Shown here piece after piece: positions 44,742 to 53,163 of a DNA stretch of 64,000 nt. The notes under the pieces are model-generated. The model was given only the letters and a program-made list of their open reading frames with translations. It was not told where the DNA came from and ran no database searches. Origin of the DNA: G020353115 sp964640125. Lineage in GTDB: Bacteria; Bacteroidota; Bacteroidia; Bacteroidales; VadinHA17. How positions within the stretch are numbered: position 1 is the first letter of the stretch; each line of letters opens with the position of its first letter. The stretch is from the NCBI GenBank assembly GCA_964640125.1, contig CAZXGG010000003.1, forward strand, positions 24,108-88,107, given 5' to 3'. A program made the position numbers and the translations under genes.

Positions 44742-46043
44742 TTAACCTTCCGGATTCGGGTACCTCTTCAGAGAAACCATCATCACAAGGATTGCTGCAG
44801 CAAGTGCAATGATCGCTATGGTGAACGTTCCTGTAAAATCGATCAATTCGTAAAAGAAAATGCCAAGCAGGGGTGCAAAGATTGCCCTGACACCCGTTAA
44901 AGAAAGATGTACTGACTGGTAATCTGCCGCTTCTTCCCTGCTGCAGAAATAGGCTGATCCAATATACCATAATAACGCCATTGCTGCTGCAAAAATCCCA
45001 TTAAACAGGACAGCAATAAGCAAAACAGGGTAAATACTGATTCCTGCTAACTGGGCATTATAGGGCAGGTATTCAGTCAATCCCATGAAAAAGAAAAAAA
45101 GGAGAAAAGAAGAAAAAGTGAATATGGCAAATTTCCTGGGATCTGTTTTTCCCAACATCCGGCCCAAAACAGGCAATATTATAATCGCAATGATGTTGTA
45201 TACGTTTTTATAAAACCCAACACCCGAATAGTTCAGGTGAAGTGCCTTTTCATAAAAAATAGTAATGACAGCAACTGTACTCATGAATGCAAATCCATAC
45301 AACATAAACCCAATTTCAAAATGAAGGTATGGCCTGTTGAATCGAAGAATATTGACCATTCGTATCGAAGATTGCCTCACTGCTCTAAAAAATGGCTCCC
45401 TTATCTCTTTGAAATCTTTTTCTTCATAACCAATGTTCGACAGCAGAAACAGGGCAAAAATGGATAGTACGGCAAGGCCCGGGTAGACATAGATGAACGC
45501 GAATTTATCAGCATCCAACAGGATCCCAAAAAGAAAGGTGGAAACCAGCATAAGGGCTTTGTTCACAGAAGTGGCATATCCGTATAATTCTCCAAAGTTT
45601 GGATGTTCATAATTCGTTTTGAGAAGAAGGTTTATGGTGGGGTAAATGACAAGGTTTGCAACATAATAGATCAAAAAGATGGCAAGAAAGAGCGTATGAT
45701 ACAAGTTGGTTGCCGTAAGCTCATGAATGTCGGTTGGGAAAAGCAACAACAAAAAAAGTGGTGCCCTTGTAATTACTCCGGTAATTCGCAGCAGGTGTCT
45801 TTTGTTCCTGATCCTGCGGATGAATTCATTGAAAAGGAGCAACAATACCATCGCAACTACACTGAACTGGAAGAGAAAACCAATCTGATAGTTGGATCCG
45901 TGAAGACTCTTTAAAAAAACAAATTCATTCAATACCAGTATTCCCAGTATGAAGCCCTCAATGATAGAGTATGCAAGGTGAATCCTGAATGTCTTCTTTT
46001 CCCTGTGGCTTAATGGCAGATGATTAAATCGTATACGGAGCAT
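44742..46043 (-). CDS. MFS transporter
   Basis: 433 residues with about twelve membrane helices in two halves. The N-terminal half has the helix I region EGFILGILVLNEFVFLKSL and a basic loop 2-3 (RRIRNKRHLLRITG). The central loop is long and basic (FREI/RQSSIRMVNILRFNRPYLHFE). No substrate signature is seen. It is the last gene of a same-strand run that starts with the molybdoenzyme (50841), 63 bases after the trans-sulfuration enzyme. An export role for a product or substrate of that enzyme is a guess. Confidence 0.82.
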   Translation of the reverse strand: MLRIRFNHLPLSHREKKTFRIHLAYSIIEGFILGILVLNEFVFLKSLHGSNYQIGFLFQFSVVAMVLLLLFNEFIRRIRNKRHLLRITGVITRAPLFLLLLFPTDIHELTATNLYHTLFLAIFLIYYVANLVIYPTINLLLKTNYEHPNFGELYGYATSVNKALMLVSTFLFGILLDADKFAFIYVYPGLAVLSIFALFLLSNIGYEEKDFKEIREPFFRAVRQSSIRMVNILRFNRPYLHFEIGFMLYGFAFMSTVAVITIFYEKALHLNYSGVGFYKNVYNIIAIIILPVLGRMLGKTDPRKFAIFTFSSFLLFFFFMGLTEYLPYNAQLAGISIYPVLLIAVLFNGIFAAAMALLWYIGSAYFCSREEAADYQSVHLSLTGVRAIFAPLLGIFFYELIDFTGTFTIAIIALAAAILVMMVSLKRYPNPEG

Positions 46044-46106
46044 GTCAGCAATGTGAGCAGATGATTATCAGATGAATGTGTCCGGGGAAGAAAAACCGTT
46101 ACACCA

Positions 46107-47297
46107 TCATGTTATAAGATTATTCAGAGCATTAACGACAGTCGTTTCCAGCTCATCAAACTCTTCGATACCAACTGATAATCGGATCATGCCGGGCAAT
46201 GGATATTTTTCTCCCCAGACTGCTTCAACCGGCAGCAGGATCGTTTCCGCATCCCCTAATGTCGGAATCAGCCGGATCTTATCCGAAACGAGCTCAATAA
46301 ACCGGTCCCTGTTGGTCTCCTTTTCTGAGTTTGCTGGTCCGGCAAGGTCAAACGTGATCATTCCACCATAACCTTTACCCCGGAAAAGCTTTTTTGCCAG
46401 TAAATGGGAAGGATGACTTGTTAACCCGGGGTATAAAACAGATTCTACTGCCGGGTGATTGTTAAGGAGATTCGCCAGTTTTGCAGCATTTTCGCAATGC
46501 CTGGTGAAGCGAATTCCAAATGATTTCAACATATCATTCAACCGGTATGCATCATCCGGTGAAAGCATGTGACCCACCAGTTTCCGGTATTCAATCGCCA
46601 TTTTCTCCAGTTGTGGTTCATTCCCGCAAAGGACCCCGGCTGTCAGATTACCATGCCCGGCAAGGTATTTGGTTGCACTGTGGATTACCAGATCTGCTCC
46701 ATGGCTGAGCGGATTCCAGAGCGATGGAGTGGCAAATGTATTGTCAACAATCACTGCAGCGCCAACTTTTTTTGCGAGATTAATAATCGTAATGGCATCA
46801 GCAACGATAAGCATAGGATTTGAGATCACCTCAAAATAGACCAGCTCGGGCCGGAACCGGTTCAACTGATCCTCCAGGAGTTCAGTATTATAGCTCCCCT
46901 CTGTTGCAAAAAACCGTTGGATATCCAACCCTCGCTTTTCGATCAGAACCTTGTCAATGAATGCATCTGTTCCCCCATAGATCTCACTGAAGAATAACCA
47001 TTTCCCGCTATTGATCCCTCGCTGAAACAGAGACAATGCCACATCGATTGCAGCCATACCAGACTGTGTAAGAATTGCCCATGAGCATGCTTCCAAAGCC
47101 ATGACAGTTGACTCTGCAGCAACAACTGTTGGATTCCTGTATCTTGAATAGATGTAGTTGTCCGGTGATCTCGGGTGCTCCAACTCATCCCGGAATGCTT
47201 TTTTGGTAAGGCCCGCATCTTCAAGATAAAAACCGGCATCCCGGTAAACGGGGACACGTGTGGTATTTACACTCCCCCTCTTTTTTTTATTTGCCAT
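46107..47297 (-). CDS. Trans-sulfuration family PLP enzyme (cystathionine gamma-lyase/synthase or methionine gamma-lyase type)
   Basis: 396 residues, normal for the Cys/Met-metabolism PLP family. Conserved parts are YIYSRYRNPTVVAAESTVMALE, QSGMAAIDVALSLF, EIYGGTDAFIDK, the Asp of VDNTFATPSLWNPL, the PLP lysine in HSATKYLAGHGNLTAGVL, and MIRLSVGIEEFDELE. The Cys that is characteristic of methionine gamma-lyase (in the PLYGC context) is absent; here it reads IYGGT, as in cystathionine enzymes. It could be a gamma-lyase, a gamma-synthase or an O-acyl-homoserine sulfhydrylase; sequence alone does not decide. It lies 32 bases after the FeS/anchor gene. Confidence 0.9.
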   Translation of the reverse strand: MANKKKRGSVNTTRVPVYRDAGFYLEDAGLTKKAFRDELEHPRSPDNYIYSRYRNPTVVAAESTVMALEACSWAILTQSGMAAIDVALSLFQRGINSGKWLFFSEIYGGTDAFIDKVLIEKRGLDIQRFFATEGSYNTELLEDQLNRFRPELVYFEVISNPMLIVADAITIINLAKKVGAAVIVDNTFATPSLWNPLSHGADLVIHSATKYLAGHGNLTAGVLCGNEPQLEKMAIEYRKLVGHMLSPDDAYRLNDMLKSFGIRFTRHCENAAKLANLLNNHPAVESVLYPGLTSHPSHLLAKKLFRGKGYGGMITFDLAGPANSEKETNRDRFIELVSDKIRLIPTLGDAETILLPVEAVWGEKYPLPGMIRLSVGIEEFDELETTVVNALNNLIT

Positions 47298-47329
47298 GAT
47301 TCTTTTTAATTGTTAAACAATTTCTTTCT

Positions 47330-48685
47330 CTAACCGGTTCGTTGCAGATCTTTCATTAACCAGCTGCGGAGCTCTTTCTCCGGTGTAACATAATCCAGCT
47401 CCAGATAGAATTCCATCCGGTCAATGATTTCGCCAAAACTGACTGAAAAAAGAATGAATAACCAACCGGTTTGTGGAATCAACAGGAATAAAAACAGGGG
47501 CGATACCAGTCCAGTGAGGATTCGCAACAGGCTGATAGTCCAACGAGGATCTTTATTCATTCGTTTATACTCAATTTTTCTGCAGATATACAACAATAAC
47601 TTTAATGCAAGAACAAAAATAAAGGGAAAAAATGATTCCAGAAATAGAGAGATAAACAACATTGCTGTCAACAATGTTTGTGAGGAGTGCCACTGTCTTA
47701 TATCCACCCGTGTCTGTAAATGATAAACCCTGTCGATCGAAAATGTGGTTAAAAATCCCAGGAAAAGGGTCAACAGGATCATGCAGAATGAGGTTAATCC
47801 AGTGATAAGGGTGAAAGAGGAGACTCCCAGGAAAAGCAGGAAAAAAAGGATTTCCCGGCTTAGCCACGAATTCCTGAGATTCAGAATGGCACGGTAAAAT
47901 CGCCTCTTTTTCCCGAGGTGAAACAGGCTAACCAATAGTGCAAAGAATCCGGATAGAAGAAACAGTTCCTTCCAATAGGGATGGTGTGATGTGGCAGCTC
48001 CTGCAAATATCCCGATAATCAGTGGAACTAAAAAGGTAAACAGTACAAGCGGCCACTCAGCGGCAAGTGAAACACGAGGTTTGGGCTCCGGCAGCTCATT
48101 CCCGCAGTTGATTTCTTTTTCGGGTGACTTTGTTGCCCCTGCCATTTCGGGTATTCGCTCCTTTTTGCTGGCTGAAACAAATTTGATCCTCGGTCCGGTG
48201 CCATAATCTGAAAAACCTTTCACCGGATCAAAAGGTATGGATGGATCGAATTCACCGAACTCCAGTGCGCCTGTCGGACAGCATTTGGCGCAGGCAGGAA
48301 TATCCCCCGCTTGCAAGGGATCAATACAGAGAGTACATTTCTCGATAGTCTTTTCAAACGGATTATATTCCGGTGCGTCAAACGGACATGCCCAGGTACA
48401 ATATTTACAGCCAATGCACTTATCCTGGTTAACCAGTACAGCGTTTGTCACAGGATCCCTGTAAAAGGCATTTGCCGGACAATGGATTATACAGGGAGCA
48501 TCTTCACAGTGATGGCATGCAATGGAGTGAAAGAAAACCGGTATTGCCGGAAAGCCAGCTTCATTATATTGATATACAGACCTCCAATTGTTACCGGAAC
48601 CCACTTTGTTTTGGTTCGAACAGGCAACAATGCACGCGTGACATCCTACACAACGGTCTGTATTGAAGATGAAGCCTTTTTCCAT
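47330..48685 (-). CDS. Fused iron-sulfur (DmsB-like) and membrane-anchor (DmsC-like) subunit
   Basis: 451 residues. Residues 1-165 hold four 4Fe-4S binding motifs: CVGCHACIVAC, CHHCEDAPCIIHC, CIGCKYCTWAC and CTLCIDPLQAGDIPACAKCC. A charged linker (about 165-210) follows. From about residue 212 on there are eight or so membrane helices, as in DmsC-type quinol-oxidising anchors. Usually these are two separate genes (dmsB and dmsC). The fused protein would take electrons from menaquinol and pass them to the molybdopterin subunit encoded upstream (83-base gap). The topology places the FeS part on the side of the catalytic subunit. Confidence 0.9.
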   Translation of the reverse strand: MEKGFIFNTDRCVGCHACIVACSNQNKVGSGNNWRSVYQYNEAGFPAIPVFFHSIACHHCEDAPCIIHCPANAFYRDPVTNAVLVNQDKCIGCKYCTWACPFDAPEYNPFEKTIEKCTLCIDPLQAGDIPACAKCCPTGALEFGEFDPSIPFDPVKGFSDYGTGPRIKFVSASKKERIPEMAGATKSPEKEINCGNELPEPKPRVSLAAEWPLVLFTFLVPLIIGIFAGAATSHHPYWKELFLLSGFFALLVSLFHLGKKRRFYRAILNLRNSWLSREILFFLLFLGVSSFTLITGLTSFCMILLTLFLGFLTTFSIDRVYHLQTRVDIRQWHSSQTLLTAMLFISLFLESFFPFIFVLALKLLLYICRKIEYKRMNKDPRWTISLLRILTGLVSPLFLFLLIPQTGWLFILFSVSFGEIIDRMEFYLELDYVTPEKELRSWLMKDLQRTG

Positions 48686-48768
48686 TATCGTTCCCTCACT
48701 TGTTTCGATGATTCTGATCTACTTCATTCTGAACTGGTTTCAGAATCTCTTATGTATATCACCTTGTA

Positions 48769-50841
48769 TTACACTTTCTCAACATTGACCCTGTTATCGT
48801 GAAATGCTGCGCCATATCCCATATCGGTTTCACGTGGTGCTGATAAAAAGTTTACTCCTACCCCTTCGGATATCCACAATCCGTTATAAATAACCAGGCA
48901 ACCTTCAAGCAGGCTGTAATTTATCTTTGCAGTAAGCATAACCTCTCCCCTCTGGTTGAATACCCGGACCAGGTCCCCGTTTTGGATTTTTTTTTGCTGT
49001 GCATCCGATGAAGCGATTTCTACTGTCGGGTAGGGGTCAAATTGTCTGATGAGGTTGAGGTTACCAAACTGGGAGTGAATCCGGTTCTTTGTGGTCGGGG
49101 TCAGCAGATTGAAAGGGTACTGTTGACTCTCTTTTCCTGACGGGCCAGCTTCGATTGGTTCCGAATAAGCAGGCAGCGGATCAACGTTCCACATATCCCG
49201 GGCCTGCCCGGAAAACAACTCGATCTTACCGGAAGGTGTCCTGAATATAAGATCACTGAAAGCTATGGTTTGAAGGTTAGGTGCTGGTATAGGTCCTTCC
49301 TTGAGCTTATCCAGCGTTAACTCGGGGAATTGTTCCAGTTTCTGCTGGAGCCATTTCTCAATAGCATCATCGCCAGGTGCTGGAATTCTTTGCATTACCT
49401 CTTTGTTTTCCCAGCCCATTCTTTTTGCCAGAAGGTAATAGATTTCCGATTCCGGTTTAATTTCCCCTGGGGGATCAATGACTTTTTGTTTAAGTTGAAC
49501 GTACGGATTCCAATATGAACCAACAAGATCAGACTGTTCAAACATGCTTTTTGCTGGAAGTACCAGGTCAGCTTCACGGGCTGTATCCGTCAGAAACTGG
49601 TCGATCACAACCCGAAAGTCCAGTTTTCTGAATGCCCGTAATACGCTATGTGTATCCGGATTCTGGGTTACCGGGTTTCCCCTTTCCACCCAGATCATTT
49701 TTAACGCCGGGTCTTTGGCATTGAGCATATCAACCCCAAGCTTTGCAATTGAAACTGTCCTTCTGAATACTCCATCCTGGTTTTTATCCGGGTAGAGAGA
49801 CAGGGGTTCGAGGATTTTATCAAACACATAACTCTGAAGGTTTGCATAGTGCCAGCAGGCTCCGGGTTTGCCGATATTTCCAGTGATTACCTGCAATGCA
49901 AGCATGCATCGGGTCGTCTGCCCCCCATTTGTATATCGCTGGTATCCGTAACCGGGAATGATGGTCATGGGTTTCAGTGTTCCAACATACCCGGCAAGTT
50001 TATGAATCAGTTCAACCGGTATCCCGGTTATCTCCTGAACCAGTTCAGGGGTAAACTTATTCACCGAAGCTTCAAAACGGGAAAATCCAAGTACCCGTTT
50101 TTGAATGAATGCGCGATCGATTCGGTTCTCATTGATCAGCAGTTTTGCTATGCCCAGTGCAAGTGCTGCATCGGTTCCAGGTTTTGGCTGCAGAAGTAGA
50201 TCCGCTTTGTCAGCAGTAGGTGTGCGCCTCGGATCGATAACCACCAGTTTAGCCCCTTTTTCAATTGCATTTTCAACAGGGATCATCTCCTGGACATTAC
50301 TCTCTACAGCATTCTTCCCCCACATGATGATCAGTTTTGCATTCTCAAGATCCCATGGAACATTGTGCTTGTTCTCCCCAAGCGTTAATCGGGTTGCTTC
50401 TAAACCTGCCGGCCAGCACAGATCTCCATAAGTTATGGTGCAACCGCCGAACATTTCCCAAAAATCATACGGAACAGCATTTAACAATCCAGCCATTCCA
50501 CTCGCTTTATAAAAAAGAATGCTCTGCGGACCATACCGCTCTTTAAAAAATGCAAGCTTTTCTGATAGAAGAGAGAATGTTTCTTCCCAGGAAATTCTAT
50601 GGAATGTTTCAGTTCCCGGCTTTTTCCGTAATGGATAGAGAATCCGGTCGGGTGAATGAACCCGTTCAACATAACTTAATCCTTTAAGGCATGGACCTTC
50701 CGGCGTTGCCCGGTTCTCCGGATGTGGCTCGATCAATTTAATTTTACCATCCTCAACATGCACCTTGAACGAACAGGTACTGTAGCAATTCCTGGGGCAT
50801 ACTGTGGAATAGATCTTAATCAATGCAATAATATCAGGCAT
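48769..50841 (-). CDS. Molybdopterin-dependent oxidoreductase, catalytic subunit (DMSO/polysulfide/thiosulfate reductase-like)
   Basis: 690 residues. An N-terminal 4Fe-4S motif uses Cys15, Cys19, Cys23 and Cys51 (VCPRNCYSTC and EGPCLKG). MGD-binding motifs follow: FWEMFGGCTITYGDLCWPAG, KLIIMWGKNAVESN, VVIDPRRTPTADKADL, PGTDAALALGIAKLLI, and the C-terminal NRIHSQFGN. The Cys in GDLCWPAG is the best candidate Mo ligand. No twin-arginine signal is present, so the enzyme appears cytoplasmic as annotated here. It is the first gene of a run dmsA-dmsBC-PLP enzyme-MFS. The substrate (DMSO, polysulfide, thiosulfate, other) cannot be told apart from sequence. Confidence 0.9.
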   Translation of the reverse strand: MPDIIALIKIYSTVCPRNCYSTCSFKVHVEDGKIKLIEPHPENRATPEGPCLKGLSYVERVHSPDRILYPLRKKPGTETFHRISWEETFSLLSEKLAFFKERYGPQSILFYKASGMAGLLNAVPYDFWEMFGGCTITYGDLCWPAGLEATRLTLGENKHNVPWDLENAKLIIMWGKNAVESNVQEMIPVENAIEKGAKLVVIDPRRTPTADKADLLLQPKPGTDAALALGIAKLLINENRIDRAFIQKRVLGFSRFEASVNKFTPELVQEITGIPVELIHKLAGYVGTLKPMTIIPGYGYQRYTNGGQTTRCMLALQVITGNIGKPGACWHYANLQSYVFDKILEPLSLYPDKNQDGVFRRTVSIAKLGVDMLNAKDPALKMIWVERGNPVTQNPDTHSVLRAFRKLDFRVVIDQFLTDTAREADLVLPAKSMFEQSDLVGSYWNPYVQLKQKVIDPPGEIKPESEIYYLLAKRMGWENKEVMQRIPAPGDDAIEKWLQQKLEQFPELTLDKLKEGPIPAPNLQTIAFSDLIFRTPSGKIELFSGQARDMWNVDPLPAYSEPIEAGPSGKESQQYPFNLLTPTTKNRIHSQFGNLNLIRQFDPYPTVEIASSDAQQKKIQNGDLVRVFNQRGEVMLTAKINYSLLEGCLVIYNGLWISEGVGVNFLSAPRETDMGYGAAFHDNRVNVEKV

Positions 50842-51000
50842 TTAAAGGTATATATTCTGCAGTAATTCCGGAATAATGACGCGTTAATTTGTTTTCAGCT
50901 CAAATAATTTAAAATGGGTAAAAATTGTTATAATTACATTCACTACCGGATTTACCGATTTTACAAAGATTTACAGGTTCTAAAAACAGTAACAGGATAA

Positions 51001-51351
51001 ATGATGAAAAATGAGTTATACCATAAATGGCATGAAGATTTTGCAGGAGCATTAACAATTTGCGATGCAGAAGGAATTATTCTTTATATGAATAAGAAAG
51101 CACTTGAAATATTCAAGGATGATGGCGGGATTGAGTTAATTGGAACCAATGCGCTGGATTGCCATACAGAACCCAGCAGGTCCCAGCTCAAAAAAATACT
51201 GATTGATCAGCGTGAAAATATTTATATTGTTGAGAAGAACGGGAATAAGAAACTGATTTACCATGGACCCTGGTTTGAATCGGGTGAATATTGTGGCATT
51301 ATCGAACTCTCCATCGGGCTACCTGCAACAATAAAGCATATTGTAAAATAA
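51001..51351 (+). CDS. Stand-alone PAS-domain protein (DUF438/PAS_10-like)
   Basis: 116 residues forming a single PAS domain with no output domain. It has ICDAEGIILYMNKKALEIF, then ALDCHTEPSRSQLKKILIDQRENIYIVEKNG and GEYCGIIELSIGLP. The CH in DCHTEP resembles the His motif of the PAS part of DUF438 proteins. The gene diverges from the molybdoenzyme gene (50841) across 159 bases. A sensor role linked to redox or sulfur compounds is possible but rests only on position. Confidence 0.78.
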   Translation: MMKNELYHKWHEDFAGALTICDAEGIILYMNKKALEIFKDDGGIELIGTNALDCHTEPSRSQLKKILIDQRENIYIVEKNGNKKLIYHGPWFESGEYCGIIELSIGLPATIKHIVK

Positions 51352-51364
51352 AAATCCGGCCTCT

Positions 51365-51949
51365 CTACTTTCCCCTTCTCCACCGCCTGTATTGGGTCGT
51401 CTTTTTTACCTGCATCGGGAAAATACCACTATGAACGGTTCTCGCATCCTCGATGGTATAAAAGGCATTCGGATTATGCTGGTTTATAATAGAAACAATG
51501 TTCTTAATATTACTACGCTTGATAATCATGAATACCAGGTGCACAATCCCTGATTTTCCTTTTGCTTCGACAGTGGTTGTTCCGAATCCTTCAGTATGCA
51601 ATGCATCAATGAGTTTGTATGCACCCTTTTTGGTTATGATCCGAACGACTTCAAAACCAATTGCCAGCTTCTCTTCCAGCCTTAAACCCACGTAATTTCC
51701 CATAGCAAATCCTCCCGCATAGGCAAAATAACATGCCACGTTTTCGAGGTTCTGCATGATCTTTCCAATGGCGAAGATCCAGATTAGTACTTCAAAAAAC
51801 CCAAGTAAGGGCGCAATGACTTTGTGACCTTTTGAAATAAAGACAATGCGAAGTGTGCCTATGGTTACGTCCATGATCCTGGCCGTAAAGATCAGGAGGG
51901 GCAAAATAACAAAAGTGAAAAGACCTGTGTCAATGAATGTTGTTTCCAT
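51365..51949 (-). CDS. UPF0316-family membrane protein with DUF2179 domain
   Basis: 194 residues. Three N-terminal membrane helices with TARIMDVTIGTLRIVFISKGHKVIAPLLGFFEVLIWIFAIG are followed by a cytoplasmic domain, the DUF2179-type fold (GFEVVRIITKKGAYKLIDALHTEGFGTT). The last part reads NIKNIVSIINQHNPNAFYTIEDAR. UPF0316/YebE-like proteins of this type are conserved but have no established function. The gene converges on the PAS gene with a 13-base gap. It has a promoter element at 51990. Confidence 0.88.
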   Translation of the reverse strand: METTFIDTGLFTFVILPLLIFTARIMDVTIGTLRIVFISKGHKVIAPLLGFFEVLIWIFAIGKIMQNLENVACYFAYAGGFAMGNYVGLRLEEKLAIGFEVVRIITKKGAYKLIDALHTEGFGTTTVEAKGKSGIVHLVFMIIKRSNIKNIVSIINQHNPNAFYTIEDARTVHSGIFPMQVKKTTQYRRWRRGK

Positions 51950-51989
51950 GGTATCTGAGAAATAGTAAATGCTTCAATAATCTATTGTG

Positions 51990-51997
51990 CAAAAGTA
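51990..51997 (-). promoter_or_regulatory. TAnnTTTG element upstream of the UPF0316 gene
   Basis: Minus-strand TACTTTTG lies 40 bases before the ATG at 51949. Confidence 0.55.
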
Positions 51998-52056
51998 ATG
52001 AATAAAAAAACCACCAATAAAGGTGGCTCAAAAAGAATTTGATGATTTGCATGCAG

Positions 52057-52139
52057 ATTTATGGAATAGGCCCAGGCTCCTCCCCAACAAACGATCCATT
52101 CACCATCAAACAACAAGAGCCTGGACCTCAACCATAAAT
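52057..52139. terminator. Long two-part stem-loop at the end of the peroxidase gene
   Basis: ATTTATGG (52057-52064) pairs with CCATAAAT (52132-52139), and GGCCCAGGCTC (52069-52079) with GAGCCTGGACC (52117-52127, one mismatch or wobble). The right arm ends on the first base of the gene end at 52139. A smaller CCACC/GGTGG hairpin is at 52010-52025. Together they probably terminate the peroxidase transcript; the length of the loop (about 37 bases) is unusual for an intrinsic terminator. Confidence 0.55.
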
Positions 52140-52684
52140 TATTCACCGGTAATCCAACGTACAATCTTTTCAGATAAGGGATTTTCTTTTGAGTAAACAA
52201 CATCAACCAGGTTGCCTTCCTCATCAATCAGGTATTTCTGGAAGTTCCATTTAACCGTGGAATCCATCACTCCGTTTTCTTCCTTGCTTGTCAACCACTG
52301 ATATACCGGGTGCATGTCTTTGCCCTTAACCGATATTTTCGCCATCATTGGAAAGGTAACTCCATAATTTACAGTGCAAAATTCCTTGATTTCTGCATTG
52401 GTTCCAGGCTCCTGCCGCAAAAAGTTATTAGCGGGGAAACCAATAATTTCAAAATTATCCCCTCCATACTGTTCATACAGTTTTTGTAAATCGGCATATT
52501 GCGGGGTAAAACCGCATTTGGAGGCTGTATTTACAACCAATACCTTCTTCCCTTTAAGCTGTGACAGATCGAATTGGTCACCTGCTATTGTTTTGACCGT
52601 AAAATCATGAAATGATTTCTTTGTTTGTGCATGTAATCCTGCATTCATAATTACGAGTATTAATAAAATGGTAATCTGTTTCAT
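52139..52684 (-). CDS. Exported glutathione peroxidase-like thiol peroxidase
   Basis: 181 residues with an N-terminal signal peptide (about 1-19, ending LHAQ). The peroxidatic Cys57 lies in NTASKCGFTPQYADLQ. The GFPANNFLRQEPGTNAEIKEF segment and WNFQKYLIDEEGNLV (catalytic Trp/Asn) are conserved. Bacterial members use thioredoxin, not glutathione, and reduce hydroperoxides. Export suggests protection of the periplasm or envelope. Its promoter element is at 52705, so it is monocistronic. Confidence 0.94.
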   Translation of the reverse strand: MKQITILLILVIMNAGLHAQTKKSFHDFTVKTIAGDQFDLSQLKGKKVLVVNTASKCGFTPQYADLQKLYEQYGGDNFEIIGFPANNFLRQEPGTNAEIKEFCTVNYGVTFPMMAKISVKGKDMHPVYQWLTSKEENGVMDSTVKWNFQKYLIDEEGNLVDVVYSKENPLSEKIVRWITGE

Positions 52685-52704
52685 CAGTATTGTTTTTATT
52701 TCTG

Positions 52705-52712
52705 CAAAGATA
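52705..52712 (-). promoter_or_regulatory. TAnnTTTG element upstream of the peroxidase gene
   Basis: Minus-strand TATCTTTG lies 20 bases before the ATG at 52684. Confidence 0.6.
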
Positions 52713-52770
52713 TGAATATTCGAAATATCTATATATGCATATTGTTATAACAAGAAATAGTCGATTTTGT

Positions 52771-53154
52771 TCAAAATTTACGTTTCAGATACCAATTTCG
52801 TATATTCAGTGTCAGAGAAATGACAAGGGCTACGAGAAAGCAAACAAGGGTTAGTGTATCAACCAGGGCTGCATCAAAGTCCAGTCCGGTAATCCGGTCG
52901 CCGATATATTTCATATATGAATTTGGCAGATCGTATTTCCCAAGATGACGCAGTACCTGAAAATGCCAATCGGTAAGCGGGCAATAACCCATACCATAGA
53001 AGAGCCCCAGAATAAACCAGGATCCGCCGGTTAATAAAAGGGTGATGAGGTTCCATTTCAGTGTTCGTTTCCAGATCCATCCGAACAGGTTAAATAGCAC
53101 AAGTGCGGAGTGAAACAGGAGGAAGAACAAATCAAGAAATTTATATCCTGCCAT
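52771..53154 (-). CDS. DUF2784 membrane protein
   Basis: 127 residues with four membrane helices. The family pattern is visible: LLFHSALVLFNLFGWIWKRTLKWN, the GYCPLTDWHFQVLRHLG segment between helices, and LTLVCFLVALVISLTLNIRNWYLK at the end. Function is unknown; DUF2784 proteins often lie near metabolic genes. It starts 9 bases after the stop of the MDR oxidoreductase gene and so probably belongs to its operon. Confidence 0.88.
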   Translation of the reverse strand: MAGYKFLDLFFLLFHSALVLFNLFGWIWKRTLKWNLITLLLTGGSWFILGLFYGMGYCPLTDWHFQVLRHLGKYDLPNSYMKYIGDRITGLDFDAALVDTLTLVCFLVALVISLTLNIRNWYLKRKF

Positions 53155-53163
53155 TTGTCGGGA

